DNA from: Malaya genurostris
Lineage: Eukaryota > Arthropoda > Insecta > Diptera > Culicidae
Length of the DNA stretch: 64,000 nucleotides
Reading direction: 5' to 3'
Assembly (NCBI RefSeq): GCF_030247185.1
Contig: NC_080572.1
Location: forward strand, 157,355,080-157,419,079
The notes beneath the pieces were generated by a model that was not told where the DNA came from, did no database searches, and saw only the letters and a list, made by a program, of their open reading frames with translations. Made by a program: the position numbers and the translations under genes. Below, piece by piece: positions 1 to 11,402 of this stretch; within the stretch, counting starts at the first letter, position 1; the number at the start of each line of letters is the position of its first letter.

Positions 1-1
1 G

Positions 2-1252
2 ATACAGAAAATCCTGGATGAATGTCTACGTAGAGTCACAGGATGCACTAGAACAACACCTTTAAATACACTAGCAGCAATAGCAAGTCAAGAACCGTGG
101 GAACTTCGGTGCGAAAATACAACATGCACAGAAATTGCCAAGAGCGTTACACAACGCAATCCAGTATTCGAACAACTACAAAAAATTGAAGATTACGAAG
201 GTGATACACACAAGTTAACATACATGGAAAATAAATACCTGACATACCAATACATCTTCAAAAACATAAGTCCCATCCGGAAAATAAAGCTGACCTCCAC
301 GAATGAAAAAGTTGAAATTACCATGAACGTCGGATCCGTTGTCAAGAAACATTACACTGATACGAGGATAATGAAACCGATGGTGCTAGGACTCATCAAT
401 GGAAAATATAAAGCTAGAGCTAAAGTTTTCACAGATGCTTCTATCTGGGAGGAAACCTGCGGGATAGGAGTTTTTGTGGAACCAGGAAACAAACGGATCG
501 CATTGAGACTGGAACATTCCACATCGATTATGACAGCAGAACTGATAGCATTAAAAGTTGCTACCGAAGAAATTCGAAAAGGTCAGCTATGGAACGCAGT
601 GATATTCACAGATTCATTATCTTCTTGTATGTTACTGGATCAGAATCAGAATCAACGGCTGCGGAGTACAATCACAGACGAGATTATTATAACCTGCCGC
701 GAATTCAAGGTAGATATACAATGGATTCCAAGCCATATCGGCGTCAAAGGAAATGATTTGGCTGACTCGTTGGCCAAACATGGGGCGCAAGAGGGTGATC
801 TACTCGAACACCCAATTCTAATAAAAGATGCATATCTATATTTCCTGAGAAACAAACGAGAAAAAAAGAACTATTGGTACACGGAATATGCCACTGAAAA
901 AGGGAAAAAAATTTCTAACATTCAACCGGAATATAAGGAAAAATCATGGTATTACAACTTACCACTGAACAACATCGAAACCAGAACACTGAACAGAATC
1001 CTAGCCGGACATGATTACAGCAAATATTGGCTTCATAAAATGAAAAGGAGAGATGATCCAAATTGTACCGAATGCCAAGTAAAAGAAACGGCTGAACACA
1101 TTATACTACACTGTCGGTGTTACGTGCATGAGAGAAATAAATACAGCTTTGATGGTAAATTTCAAAACATCAAACAGTTATACGAGTCGAAAAATATTGC
1201 AATCCTACAAGAAGTTGTGAAATTTCTGAAAAATCTAAACCTGAACATATGA
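2..1252 (+). CDS. LINE ORF2 C-terminal part (RT end, RNase H, zinc-binding tail)
   Basis: The frame is open from base 2, so the protein enters the window already in progress; the first ATG at 224 is internal. The first ~70 residues resemble the thumb region of LINE reverse transcriptases (RRVTGCTRTTPLNTLAAIAS). An RNase H domain follows: first acidic motif FTDAS, then TAELIALKVA, FTDSLSSC and the closing QWIPSHIGVKGNDLADSLAK. The C-terminus has a CTEC-x7-H-x3-H-x-C cluster typical of I-type LINEs. RNase H would remove RNA from the RNA:DNA hybrid during target-primed reverse transcription. No internal stop is seen, so this end is intact; the clade (I, LOA or Outcast group) is inferred from the RNase H. 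Confidence 0.85.
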   Translation: MQKILDECLRRVTGCTRTTPLNTLAAIASQEPWELRCENTTCTEIAKSVTQRNPVFEQLQKIEDYEGDTHKLTYMENKYLTYQYIFKNISPIRKIKLTSTNEKVEITMNVGSVVKKHYTDTRIMKPMVLGLINGKYKARAKVFTDASIWEETCGIGVFVEPGNKRIALRLEHSTSIMTAELIALKVATEEIRKGQLWNAVIFTDSLSSCMLLDQNQNQRLRSTITDEIIITCREFKVDIQWIPSHIGVKGNDLADSLAKHGAQEGDLLEHPILIKDAYLYFLRNKREKKNYWYTEYATEKGKKISNIQPEYKEKSWYYNLPLNNIETRTLNRILAGHDYSKYWLHKMKRRDDPNCTECQVKETAEHIILHCRCYVHERNKYSFDGKFQNIKQLYESKNIAILQEVVKFLKNLNLNI

Positions 1253-1407
1253 GCAACAAAACACTTCCATCTAACAAAACAAACATACGTCCGATCTAAA
1301 GCACCTGATGAACTGACAATCAGCTGCTTTCAGCTTTGTGGGGAGCTGTCAGATTGACGTTGAGGAATTCGATGGATGTATGGTCACTGTCATCTATCCA
1401 ATCCTGC

Positions 1408-1433
1408 AAAAGAAGAAGAAGAAGAAGAAGAAG
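1408..1433 (+). repeat. (GAA)n tail of the LINE
   Basis: About eight AGA/GAA triplets directly after the LINE 3' UTR. Read as the retrotransposon tail. Confidence 0.7.
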
Positions 1434-3059
1434 GTTTCCACGTTTATCACTCAACTCTTTGCATGAAATGATACCCGAAACTTTCGACTTTCAAACGGAA
1501 TAGTGATATCAAAGTTAATTTTTTTAATCAATTCAATTTTTATCTTCAGGAGAGCACCATTTTGTTAATTTCTCTTCCACAAGAGATTAATAATCATTTC
1601 GACATATTTTGTGTCCAATACAATTTGGAAATTTGTTTATAAGACGCACAATTGGTGTAGTTACTTCTAGAACTGTTAGTGCAATATGGATAAATTGGTG
1701 ATCTGCTACATTGTTGATTTAGACGTACTGGAAGTAGTTCTACAGTGATTTTGTAGAACATCTTGAAATTTCGATAAGTTTCAATTGCTACTTGGGTTAA
1801 GTTATGCACTGACAATTTTAGTCAATGTATATGAGTTTGGGTGCACCAATCGCTTGGAATTATGGATTATTCAACTTTCGAAAACCTAATGATAGGTAGT
1901 AATCAGATGTGGACAATAACCACACAAAGAATAAAAGAATTTCGAAAAGTTTGTTTTGTCGGTCGCATCGAAATTTCATGCTTCTTGATGTATTTAAAAT
2001 TCATTCAGCAAAACCATGTTGGCGGAGTAATATCAATAAAACCAGCAAATAACATTAACATATATGTTGTGATTATCAATAATTATAATGATAAGAAAAA
2101 CAAGTTCAATCATAAAGCATGTCATGCAACTGATTAATTTACCCTGTTTAGCTTGAATATCATACACAGAAGTAACAGCCCGGGTAGAAGTGATTTGCAA
2201 ACCAATTATTAAAACCCATCATTTCAATGGTAGAAAATAACCTTATTTAGTTTGAAATAAGAGTTAAAATATCAAAAATCATTGCAAAGTCTGCATGAGA
2301 AAATAGCAACAAAATATAAAATTCTGACATTGTAACATCAAAGCAAGAGCAAAACATTTATAGAAGACGAATTTTTCAGTAATGTGTTTTTCTAGCATTG
2401 AGAATAGTATATCATAGGAATTTCTCTTATCTGATTCTGATGCACTTTATTCAATTGTATTCCATTTCAAAAAGGAATCACTGGACCAATTGTGCTTAAT
2501 GAAATTGGTATTCCTCATCAATAACGAAATAAGGTATAATAACAAATCTTGATGCTAAATATATATTCTCTAATCTATCAAGTAGATTCCTTCGATGAAA
2601 TAGCAAGAAAATATGAAGTATTGCTATGACAGCACAGGAACATCAAGACAACATATGTTGGTAAAATTTGTTATTAATTTGATTTTTGTTCACTATACAC
2701 ATCTACCCTGGAGGAGTGCAGGTTTTGCTAAGGAAATTCAAACGTGCCTGCTGTGTGCTCAAACCTTGTGCTCCTGTTACTTCCATAAATTAAATTCATG
2801 TCAAAAAGCGTTTTTTCGAGTTTAATCAAAATAGTGCATCATCATAAACTTCATCATCAGCAACAACCAGCTGAAAGTAAAACAAAGTCTTTTGTCGCTC
2901 TAATCACTATGTGGTGTGAAATATATGTTTAAACTAATTTTGCATGGAGCATTGCTATTGCGTATAGAATGCTGTCAAATTAACAATATCAATGTGATCA
3001 CAATCCAAACTTATTGTTATCATGAAACTTTCATCTAGCATTTATTTCTCTTATCTGTA
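1434..3059. other. Non-coding, old degenerate repeats
   Basis: AT-rich, no supportable gene. Part of it (about 1990-2180) matches, inverted and diverged, the stretch around 24200-24340: both carry an AT-rich piece next to a TTCAATCA-(T/C)-(A/G)-AAGCATGT block and a CATACAC(A/C)GAAGTAACAG block. A further GCTCCTGTTACTTC occurs near 2770. This suggests an ancient dispersed repeat. Confidence 0.4.
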
Positions 3060-3436
3060 TTCATTTTATTGCGAATGAAACAACGGTTGCGAAATCGAAC
3101 ATCGAATATATGTTGAAACTAGGAAACCGAGGAATGGTAGTCAGAAGCACATTCTTTCCCCGCAAGGATATCCATCTCCGGGATGCTGGAGTAGCTCAAG
3201 ATTACGCGCAGCAGTTGGCAGTGGTACTACCAACGGAAGAGCAGCTTGGTGCAGCTACTCTTGAAGATGGCTGCAGAGACATCCGTTCTGCCATAGGTAA
3301 CACTGCATCAGCAACGCTAGGTACGGCGGCTTCGAACGTGAAAAACGACTGGTTCGACGACGAATGTGAACAGTTAGTGGCCGAGAAGAATACAGCTTGG
3401 GCGAGCAAGCTGATGATCGAATCATCCAATGATTGA
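3060..3436 (+). pseudogene. LINE endonuclease/linker fragment with internal deletion
   Basis: The translated segment joins a piece that looks like a LINE endonuclease (GNRGMVVRSTFFPRKDIH, normally followed by a Trp-containing core) directly to linker sequence (RDAGVAQDYAQQL, later NDWFDDECEQLVAEKN) that normally lies several hundred residues downstream, before the reverse transcriptase. The endonuclease core and the RT are absent. Such fragments are often misannotated as craniofacial development protein 2-like in insects. It is a dead fragment; its ORF starts at 3110 but LINE-like sequence seems to begin slightly upstream. Confidence 0.6.
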
Positions 3437-3548
3437 ACTCACATGAATCAAGAATCATTCTAGCTCAAAATCACTACCGATTTTGTGTGACGGAATATCA
3501 GTACCGATTTCGATTGAGGTGATTTAAAGATCACTGGTCAACTGATCT

Positions 3549-3564
3549 TGATGATGATGATGAT
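3549..3564 (-). repeat. (CAT)n tail of PHD-LINE copy 1
   Basis: Five GATGATGAT-type triplets on the plus strand mark the 3' end of the minus-strand element; the same tail begins copy 2 at 29121. Confidence 0.7.
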
Positions 3565-4255
3565 GGTCCCGCCTCATACCCCTACAAAGGTGTGAGCTGG
3601 ACGATTTATCTAAATGATAATAAATATTGCATCACATATTTTAACCAGTTAACTAAATATAAAACGATCTGGTTAATCCAGCAGGTATAGATTCTCCTTC
3701 TAAAGTACAACTGAGAACAAGAAAACACTCAAATATTACCGATTTACTATCCAGGGTTATTCAAGAAAATTTCCAACCCGGGAAGATCCTTTAACAAATC
3801 AGGAATCGAACCCGATATCTTTGTCAGTATCAGACAGAAATTCACCTGGCCCTTTCCTGCCGGACATGTTCATCGCTACAAACATCAGCTACGATGGAGT
3901 AACGAGACTGCGGATGAGCAGAGCCAAGCCCAATTCCATCAACAACTTCCGATCCCTATTCGACACGTAGAATGCTAAAGCTCTCAACAATAAAAGAGAA
4001 CATATCCAGTTTCAGTCATATTCAATTTCCAGATTGCCTCTACCTGCTTTGCGCGCGCGAGGCTCATACTTTTGTAGACAACTCATTTTTTTTTAACTAA
4101 ACAAATTATTAAAAATCCATCATCATCATACAGAACATAACAACCTAATGCGTCTTACTTGAAAAAAAAAAAACAAAAATAAAATAAATACAATCTTCGT
4201 AATTTTACATAGTTTTCGAAAAAAATCAAATTGCACTAATTCATTAAAGATCTAA

Positions 4256-5531
4256 TTACAAAATAGATTTTATGTGTGAAATACACAATTTTTTGAACTC
4301 CCTCAATGTTGCAGCCCGCTTGATTCGTCCTGGCATCGAATTGAAAAAACTAATCCCTTTGTACAATAACGAGTTTTGCGATCTGGCTGACAAAAAGCTT
4401 GGTGTTCTCGCATCAGACGCATTTCTAGTATTGTACCTATGCAAGTCACTTCATCTTTCAATCTGATCACACAAATATCGAGGCAGCATTCCATTTAAGA
4501 TTTTGAAAATAACACCATTGTTAAATAATATACTCTCTGTTTCACTGAAAGCCATTGTAATGCGTTCAATAGAATATTAGAGGAAGTATATCTATTACAT
4601 TTCAAAATTAATCGCATGACCTTATTTTGCAATCGCTGGAGTCTCAATATTTGCGTGTTGTTAGCATGGAACAGAATCGATGAGCAGAAGTCAATGTGAG
4701 GAGAGATTATTGATTTATACAGGAGAATTTTACTACTGGTCGTTAAATCATTTTTTCAGGCGGCATAATACACCGTACTTTTTGGTAACCTTCTTGATGA
4801 TGTTGTTAACGTGAGATTTGAATGTTAGCTTTTCATCAATTATGACTCCAAGATACCTCAAATCTCTAACGCGATCAATAATCTCTCCATCAATTCCAAT
4901 GTTGGCTTCATGTCCAGTGCTTAAAGCAGAAATAACCATATATTTAGTTTTTGCGACATTCAGTTTTGATTGCTTGAATTTCAACCACAGAGAATGTAAG
5001 TCTTCGTTCAAATGTGCAACCGCTTCATCCAAATCCTTAGCTGTAATGAACAGAACAGTATCGTCAGCAAACAAATTTATTTCACAAAACCGTAAAACTC
5101 GCTTCATGTCATTTATGTACATAATGAATAAAATCGGACCTAAAACACTGCCCTGTGGCACACCAAGTGAATTACCTAAACTGGAAACTAGACACAACAT
5201 CGTTGAAAACAGTTCTCTGAGTTCTATCAAATAAATAGCTTACAAACCAATTATATGCTACTCCTTCGATACCAAAGCGTTGTAGTGTTTGTAACAGTAT
5301 AGGTCTAGAAATTGTTTCGAAAGCGCGCTTGAGATCCAAGAACACTGCAAAAATAGTCTCTTTAATCTCGATTTTCTCCTTCCATTTTGCTAAAACCAGG
5401 TTTAAAGCGGCTTCGCAAGAGTGACTGTACAAGGATTCATTTACCAAATCCAGAAGATCGTGTCCGATAACATGAAAGCAATCCTGTATCACTTTTGAGT
5501 TTACATTGTCAATACCAGTCGATTTTCCCAA
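4256..5531 (-). pseudogene. Reverse transcriptase remnant of PHD-LINE copy 1
   Basis: Three frames cover one decayed RT. It starts with a GKSTGIDNVNSKVI motif, then jumps from NESLY to HSCEAALNLV, so RT motifs 1-2 are deleted. The rest is clear: AVFLDLKRAFETISRP (first catalytic Asp), GVPQGSVLGPILFIMYINDM, and the active site FADDTVLF. The thumb and C-terminus (HRYNTRNASDARTPSF) run to 4256. Frame changes occur around 5200, 4748 and 4490. Non-functional; Jockey/CR1-like by the motif set. Confidence 0.75.
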
Positions 5532-5561
5532 ATGAAAATAAATATTTTTAAATTGTTGCTA

Positions 5562-6977
5562 TTCCATTAACATAATGTTGTTCTTTTTCGTTTCAAGTAA
5601 TCTCAGATATACAGGACACTGCTTGCTAAATGTTCGATGGTTGGCGTCTAAATTCATTTTACGTTCCGTGTTCATTTTTAAATAATTAACTCATTTAAAA
5701 TCAGTTGAAGTTCATTCAGATGTTCTATGAGCTGCATTGCATTTGGAACAATTTTCATTGTTGGAACATTAGGTGCTCTTGTGACCAAACTCACCACACA
5801 TGAAACAGCGCAATACGTTGAACGACTCGAAAACCGAACACCTATCCCAACGCAACGCCAACGCACACCTTGTCAGCGGCCATCAAGCTAGAATAAGTAT
5901 TCTTATCAACCTCAATTATAACACTATGTTTGTTATATGTGAAGCGAGGATTCTTAAAATCAATTACTACTTTTACGTCTACAATCGCAATATCCTGATT
6001 TTGACTTTTCAAAAGATCAATAAATACATCAGCGGAATATCGATCACTCATTCCCACTATTTTCAGTTTTGGTTTACTAGGCGTGGGTACAACAGCATTG
6101 TAATTAACTCCCAAATTGCTTTCGATGTTATTTTTTAAAGTCTGAATGTTTTCCCTTGTTGCACACTCAACAATAATCGAAACATTTTTACCATTTTTAA
6201 AGTTACTAATCCTGTGTGCCCTTGGATCCAACTTGTCTTTCAAACATTTTCTTGTATCATCGTTTGTGACGACTCGATCGGTTTTATCACAATAACCGGG
6301 CGAGTCTTACGATTTTTAATGCTAACTTTTCTAATTTCAGATTTCCCTGATAAAATATCTGCGTATGAAATACCCTTTTTAGCAAAAACTTCATTATTGT
6401 TTTCGTCAAGCATCGTTTCTTCATCATTATTTGATAATAATTTTCGTTTTCGGCAGGGATTTCTGTCAGACTCCGAATGAGTCTTCCTCTTAACAATAAT
6501 TTTTTTCTGTTCTTTACAGCCAATTCATAGTAATTCTGCATATTATTTGAAATCGGTAAACTTTTCAAATCTTCCAACTTTTTGGCAACACTTTTTTCCA
6601 AGCATGCCATCTCTCTCGAAAGCTTCATTGGAAAACCTGATCAGTCTCTCGATTCCACTCTCTATTGCGACATTAATCTGTTTTTCGATGCTCTCCCGCA
6701 AACCAGCGAACGATTCAGAAATGGATGTTAGTTTCTCCATCTCCTTCTTCATATCGCTAATGAACGAATGAACATCGTTATCGACAATACTAGATACAAC
6801 GTTACCTTCTAAGCATTGTGCACATTTAAACAATAGCGCCGGTAAATCCGCTACCCAATTAGCAATAGATCGGGTAAGGCCAGAACAGCGCTGGTGAAAT
6901 ACATTCTCACAAACCAAACATTTAATTCCAACATCTGATATGGCTATGTTCTCCCCACACTTCTTGCATTCCCCCAT
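5562..6977 (-). pseudogene. ORF1 (PHD-like finger, gag-like) of PHD-LINE copy 1
   Basis: Starts at an ATG at 6977 with a Cys/His cluster (CKKCGENIAI, KCLVC, FHQRCSG, later KCAQC) resembling a PHD finger, as in ORF1 of several insect LINEs. A coiled-coil-like region follows (KKEMEKLTSISESFAGLRES), then a gag-like domain (SIIVECATRENIQTLKNN, PKLKIVGMSDRYSADVFI) and a CCHC knuckle (FMCGEFGHKS) recoverable only in a shifted frame near 5800. At least three frameshifts break it. ORF1 proteins bind element RNA; this copy cannot make one. Confidence 0.65.
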
Positions 6978-7303
6978 GCTTCATGAACAAACTAAGTGGC
7001 CCGACACACACAAGAGGAGAACAAATCACAGAACAAAAAACGGTGCAAAAACAATACAATAATCATTCAATAAATTACGGAACGACGCCGCTTTCTTTGG
7101 GCGAACGTCGCACGGTAATTTCGACACTTTTATCAATACAAATAGAAGCATGCACAAAACACACTACTTATCTGTATTTAACACAATTCAAGCACTAATT
7201 CAGCACACAATTTTTCAGGAACAGGACATTCTTTCACACAATTTTTGCAATTTGATTCTGCACTAAAGACGCACAAGTTGTCATGTTCGCCATTAACACA
7301 CAC

Positions 7304-8514
7304 AATGTGGTGATTGAAGAGATCAGATCAGAAGTGATCTTTACTGGCAAAGATCACAAGCGATCTTCTTCGGCAGTGATCTCGATTTGATGAGGTTTTG
7401 ATCTTAGTTTTCTCAGCCCTGTATGCTACACTAAGGAAATATTGTTCCTTAGCTAAAGAAATAATATATCGGTGTACGCCTAGGAGGATTGAAACAGATA
7501 ATTTAGATGTTTCATAAATTCCAATCAAATACTTTTGTTAAATTATATAGTTAATATTAATAAAATAATTTCGATGGCTTTGTAGTTTTAGGGATATTTT
7601 TAAATCTAATGACAGCATGCAATAAATCGATTTTTCCCTCATATTTGTATGGTTTGTCATACATATTGAGTGTGTATTGAGATGAATTTTATTTACCTTG
7701 AATTCGTGACATGTGACATAGGGGTGATGGGGGGTCTTTGTTGCAGTGACAATTTGTGACAAAGCGAGGGTGGGGAGTCAAAAATTGCCAAAAAATGCGT
7801 GACGTCTTTTATGGACAGCCCCTTAGGTATCTTTGACCATCTTTTAGAATTGGTTAAAACCAATTTTATAATGACTGGCTTATTCAGGTAGCGTTTTCTA
7901 AACCGAAGTTATGAGCAAAACTAGTTCAAAACAGGTTATTTTTAAACTGCATTGAGACAAACGAAAAAAATCCGTTTCTTGTGTTTGAAACAAAATATTT
8001 TCGAGTATGTTTATAAAAAAAAGGCAGACGAGATATTTTTTTTAAATTTTTTCAAAATATGTTCAAACATTGGATTTTTTCATTGAAAAATACTCGTATC
8101 ATGCAAGTCAGTTATTAGTTATATATAAAAATAAGGTATTTTTGTCTTCTAAAGTGTTAAATTAATTCAAGTGCACATTTGGGAAGAAATCGTTCTGCAT
8201 TCTTCTGGGAATGCAGAATGGTGTCGTTTTTGTTAAATTTCTAAGGCCTCTCGGTGGTTGGAGGTTTTATCAACCGTGCAATTTGGCACCTGCAGATCGT
8301 TCAGCATCCTTTCGGGGATGCAGGGCGATTTATTTCTTTATGTTTTGTGCTGTTTTCCCACCTCACCCAATTCCCAATTCCCATCCATGTTCCTTTTATC
8401 CTTTCCTTCTCATCAGGAAGTTAATGAGAAGCTACGGCAAGGCACAAATCTCAAAATAACTAGGGGAACATGCCACTTGAGCCAATTAGTTCTGATAACA
8501 TAGGTGTAGGGTTT
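7304..8514. other. Non-coding
   Basis: No gene supported. Near 7310-7400 there are several GATC/AGTGATC motifs, which also appear at 3520-3548 on the other side of the LINE, so the LINE probably landed in a GATC-rich repeat. Confidence 0.4.
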
Positions 8515-8640
8515 CATTCAGTAAAAAGCATTCAAACGAAGAGGTTGTTTTTCGAGACGAAGACAACTGTAAGCTGCAAGTAGATTGGTTGGTTGGCGCT
8601 AATCGCAAAGGCTACTGCAAAGCCAATATTCGGGGCGATT
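8515..8640 (+). repeat. Relative of the repeat flanking the Juan-like copies
   Basis: ATTCAGTAAAAAGCATTCAA, GCGCTAATCGC and CAATATTCGGGGCG occur in the same order as at 42245-42370 and 44400-44540. An older diverged copy of that family, ending in unrelated sequence. Confidence 0.5.
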
Positions 8641-8840
8641 CCAGTTTCATAAGTACCTGAAATAGTGGAACTCACTTCACTGAGAAAGATAGCTTAACCG
8701 ATTTGAGAACTGTTTCATTTTGTAGGTTACACTAGTTCATGAAAGCTAGTTCATGTTTTTCAAAATTCAAACAAAACTGTTTGAAGAATACATTTTTTAT
8801 ATAAGACTAAGAGAGATATGAGAAAGACATCATTACATTA

Positions 8841-9047
8841 GCAAAGTCCTGGCATTACATTCCTTTTGTGGAATTTAACCTTTCTGTTTCAACAGACCTC
8901 GCAGCCGATTCTTAGTGTACAGAATCATTGCATGGCTAGTACTATGGATCCTACTGACACTAAGAATCCTTCCAGATCGGGGCTCGAACATACGACAACT
9001 GGCTTGTAAGACCAGCGCCCTATGCATTGAACCACCAACCCGGGCTA
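8841..9047 (-). mobile_element. tRNA-Val-derived SINE, Feilai-like
   Basis: Read on the minus strand, the first ~70 bases resemble a tRNA: A-box-like TGGTGGTTCAATGCATAGGG, an anticodon stem CTGGT/GCCAG with 7-base loop CTTACAA (anticodon TAC, Val), and a B box GTTCGAGCC. A ~130-bp unrelated tail follows, ending AATGCCAGGACTTTGC. It is flanked by a perfect 14-bp target duplication, ACATCATTACATTA, at 8827-8840 and 9048-9061. The tail resembles mosquito Feilai SINEs from memory; the family name needs a database match. Transcription would be by RNA polymerase III from the A and B boxes. Confidence 0.85.
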
Positions 9048-9061
9048 ACATCATTACATTA

Positions 9062-10826
9062 CTAGGTGCATAAAAACAGGTTTTACTTAATTTCGTATGA
9101 TTTTTTGTGCTGAATTCGGAATTCTACTTTTTCAGAATTCTTTACTAATAAAAAATTTAAATAATTTTCGAATTCTAAACATTCCGAAATAATTCTAAGT
9201 TTGTGATATTTAAATTTTTCCCTAGGCTTTGGATGATGAGCTACAGGGCGCGTACCCCCCTTTGGCGGATGGGGGTGGGAGTCAATTTACACTTCGTATT
9301 GACAAAGTCGGACCATACCAAGATCGATCGATCGTTCGCTTATAAAAGTAAAAAGATGAAAATTATTATGTTATCTAGATCGATCTCGTAGTGGACAGGA
9401 CTAATACTGCTTGGAATTGACAATAGGTCATTAGGTGGTTTCGAGCATTCTTATGCCTGGAATTGGTCACCAATTTGAATTATCTTGATCTAGTTGGGAT
9501 GAATATTAATATATAATAGTCGTCCTGAACTGGTGAATTTAATTCAAAAAGCAGGACTATTGTTATCAGGAATAGGAGTAAATTGATATCTGATGAACCG
9601 TTTAGGAACTTTCAAACCTTTCCGATCCGGTTCGGTATCGGTAATGTTTACAAATTGCAATAACGTCGAAACTGATTGATCAAGTGTGGATACACTCTCA
9701 AATCGGGAAAGGTTTGAATGTACTTAGATTTCTCCAACTTGGACACAGATGTCACCTTCTAACTGAGAGTGTGAGATGTGTGTTTCTGGAAGAGAACGGT
9801 TCACATGGACCATTTCATCTAATCACGCCTAGTATTTCTTCACGAAATACATGTAGTTCTTGTGTTCTGGATGCGTGCTCAACACTAGAAGGCCCAAAAC
9901 TTAGTATAGACCTAAATTGCTCAAAAGCAGTCAAAATGATTGGAAAAGTGATAGTCAATAATAAAAACTGTGACAGAATAAAAAAAAGCTAGTGCAGTGT
10001 GCCTTAGTGCATATATCGTTAAATAAAGAATTAAAAAAGTTCACAGAATTTTAAGCAATCCTTCCATTGTTTACATATTGTGACTTTCCTGGGCAATCTA
10101 CTGTCAAATGCGCATCCTTACGTTATACAAGCTTACTAACACCTGATTTTATTTTATTTTTTTTTCTTGACGAAAACGAGCCTGTTGAAATAGAGGATTA
10201 TCATCGAAGATTTAAGACCAAGAAAAAGACCCCAGAATGTTCTCAAGAAAATTAAGCTTGTGATATTAACAGGTTTCTCCGGTATAGTAAAAAGCAATGC
10301 AATGGGGCAAAAGGAAACGTATCGTAACATCGACAAAGATAGAAACATGCAGAATAGATTAGATTGGATAGTGCTAGTAAACCAAACATATCTACATTGA
10401 TTTAGGAACTTGAAGGTAATAAACGTAAGTCCCGCTTCAGACATAAAATACTATATAGGAAAGCAGGGTCAAGACCGACGCGGATACAATGCGAAATTTT
10501 GCAAAGTTTAATCGACGAGCACATTTAAGACACAGAAGCAGTTGATAGGATCACAAAATACCAATACGATACAGACGCACGACTCAATGATTGACTGGTA
10601 ACAGGGTGAAGCACACACTTCCTGTCCAAGTGACAAATTCTCTGGCGAACTTGCAATAGAAGATATTCGTATCTTCCGTTGCAAATTGATAGCCGTAAAG
10701 GAATCTGTCGCTTGGGTTACATGCTGGAGGATTTTCTCCTTCGTTACTAGTGTTCATTTGGGCACCATAGCCTAGTTCGTCCGGTATGGAAAGTGCGGAT
10801 CGTTGTAACCACTCCCTCGGCCAGAG
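9062..10826. other. Non-coding
   Basis: No recognisable gene or bounded repeat. Short open frames at 9203, 9684 and 10067 have no recognisable domain. Confidence 0.4.
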
Positions 10827-10855
10827 TATTTATTTATTTATTTATTTATTTATTT
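10827..10855 (-). repeat. (TATT)n tail of CR1-type LINE
   Basis: About seven TATT units end the 3' UTR of the minus-strand LINE, in the manner of CR1/L2 tails made of short tandem repeats. Confidence 0.75.
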
Positions 10856-11402
10856 GGAGCAGGGAAAAGCCCGATGGAGATGAAATTTGGCAATCTCTCT
10901 CTCCAGCAGGCATAAAACCTCCTCATCATTTGTATCAACAGATTACAATGATCCAACAGATACATTTAGGCCTAACACTACAATTAAAACTAACAGTTAA
11001 AACTAAATGTATAACACTATAACTAGTTAATGACACCAAGCATAACAATATTAGTACTCTTACTTAGAAGGTGAGATAGAGAAGAAAATTTATTAGGTAA
11101 ATTGAAAACAAGGGTTGGTGGAGGAGGTGCTAAACGAGCGAAAACGAACGACGGGGTTGGAATCAGCATGTAGATCTAATTAGTTATCAAAAAGATGGTG
11201 GAAGTCAGGAAAAAAAAACACGAGGTTAGAATCGGCATGTAGATCTAATTAGTGATAAAAATGGATGGTAGAAGACAGAAAAAAGAGGAAGTAACGACCA
11301 GGTTAATTTAGGCGAGCGAATCTAGTTAGTTTCAAATGAAGATGATGGAGAGACGGAATGAGGGTTGAATGAAAATAAAATATTAACGGTTCCAGACAAA
11401 TT

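Larger units (their letters stand above)
1..1433 (+). mobile_element. 3' part of an I-group non-LTR retrotransposon
   Basis: Comprises the ORF2 end, a ~155-bp 3' UTR (1253-1407) and a GAA-type simple-repeat tail at 1408-1433. Ending in a short tandem repeat rather than poly(A) is common in I-group LINEs. The 5' part lies outside the window. Confidence 0.75.
3549..7303 (-). mobile_element. Internally deleted LINE with PHD-like ORF1 (copy 1)
   Basis: Minus-strand LINE: 5' UTR 6978-7303, ORF1 remnant 5562-6977, RT remnant 4256-5531, 3' UTR and a (CAT)n tail at 3549-3564. A second copy at 29121-31399 shares both ends, which sets the boundaries. The endonuclease and the first part of RT are missing between about 5531 and 5562, and the RT itself has another deletion. 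Relative to copy 2 the 3' UTR lacks about 62 bp near 3970. Flanks (GGTGATTTAAAGATCA on the left, GGTGATTGAAGAGATCAG on the right) may be a diverged target duplication of ~32 bp. Confidence 0.8.

Noticed and set aside
4818..5234. Plus-strand frame opposite the RT of PHD-LINE copy 1 (also 29902-30330 in copy 2)
   Set aside because: Shadow of the minus-strand reverse transcriptase.
8211..8503. Open frames of 81-82 residues
   Set aside because: No domain, overlapping frames, and repeat-related sequence directly downstream.
8960..9045. tRNA-Val gene on the minus strand
   Set aside because: Only the 5' part is tRNA-like; it continues into a SINE body with its own 14-bp target duplication, so it is a SINE head.
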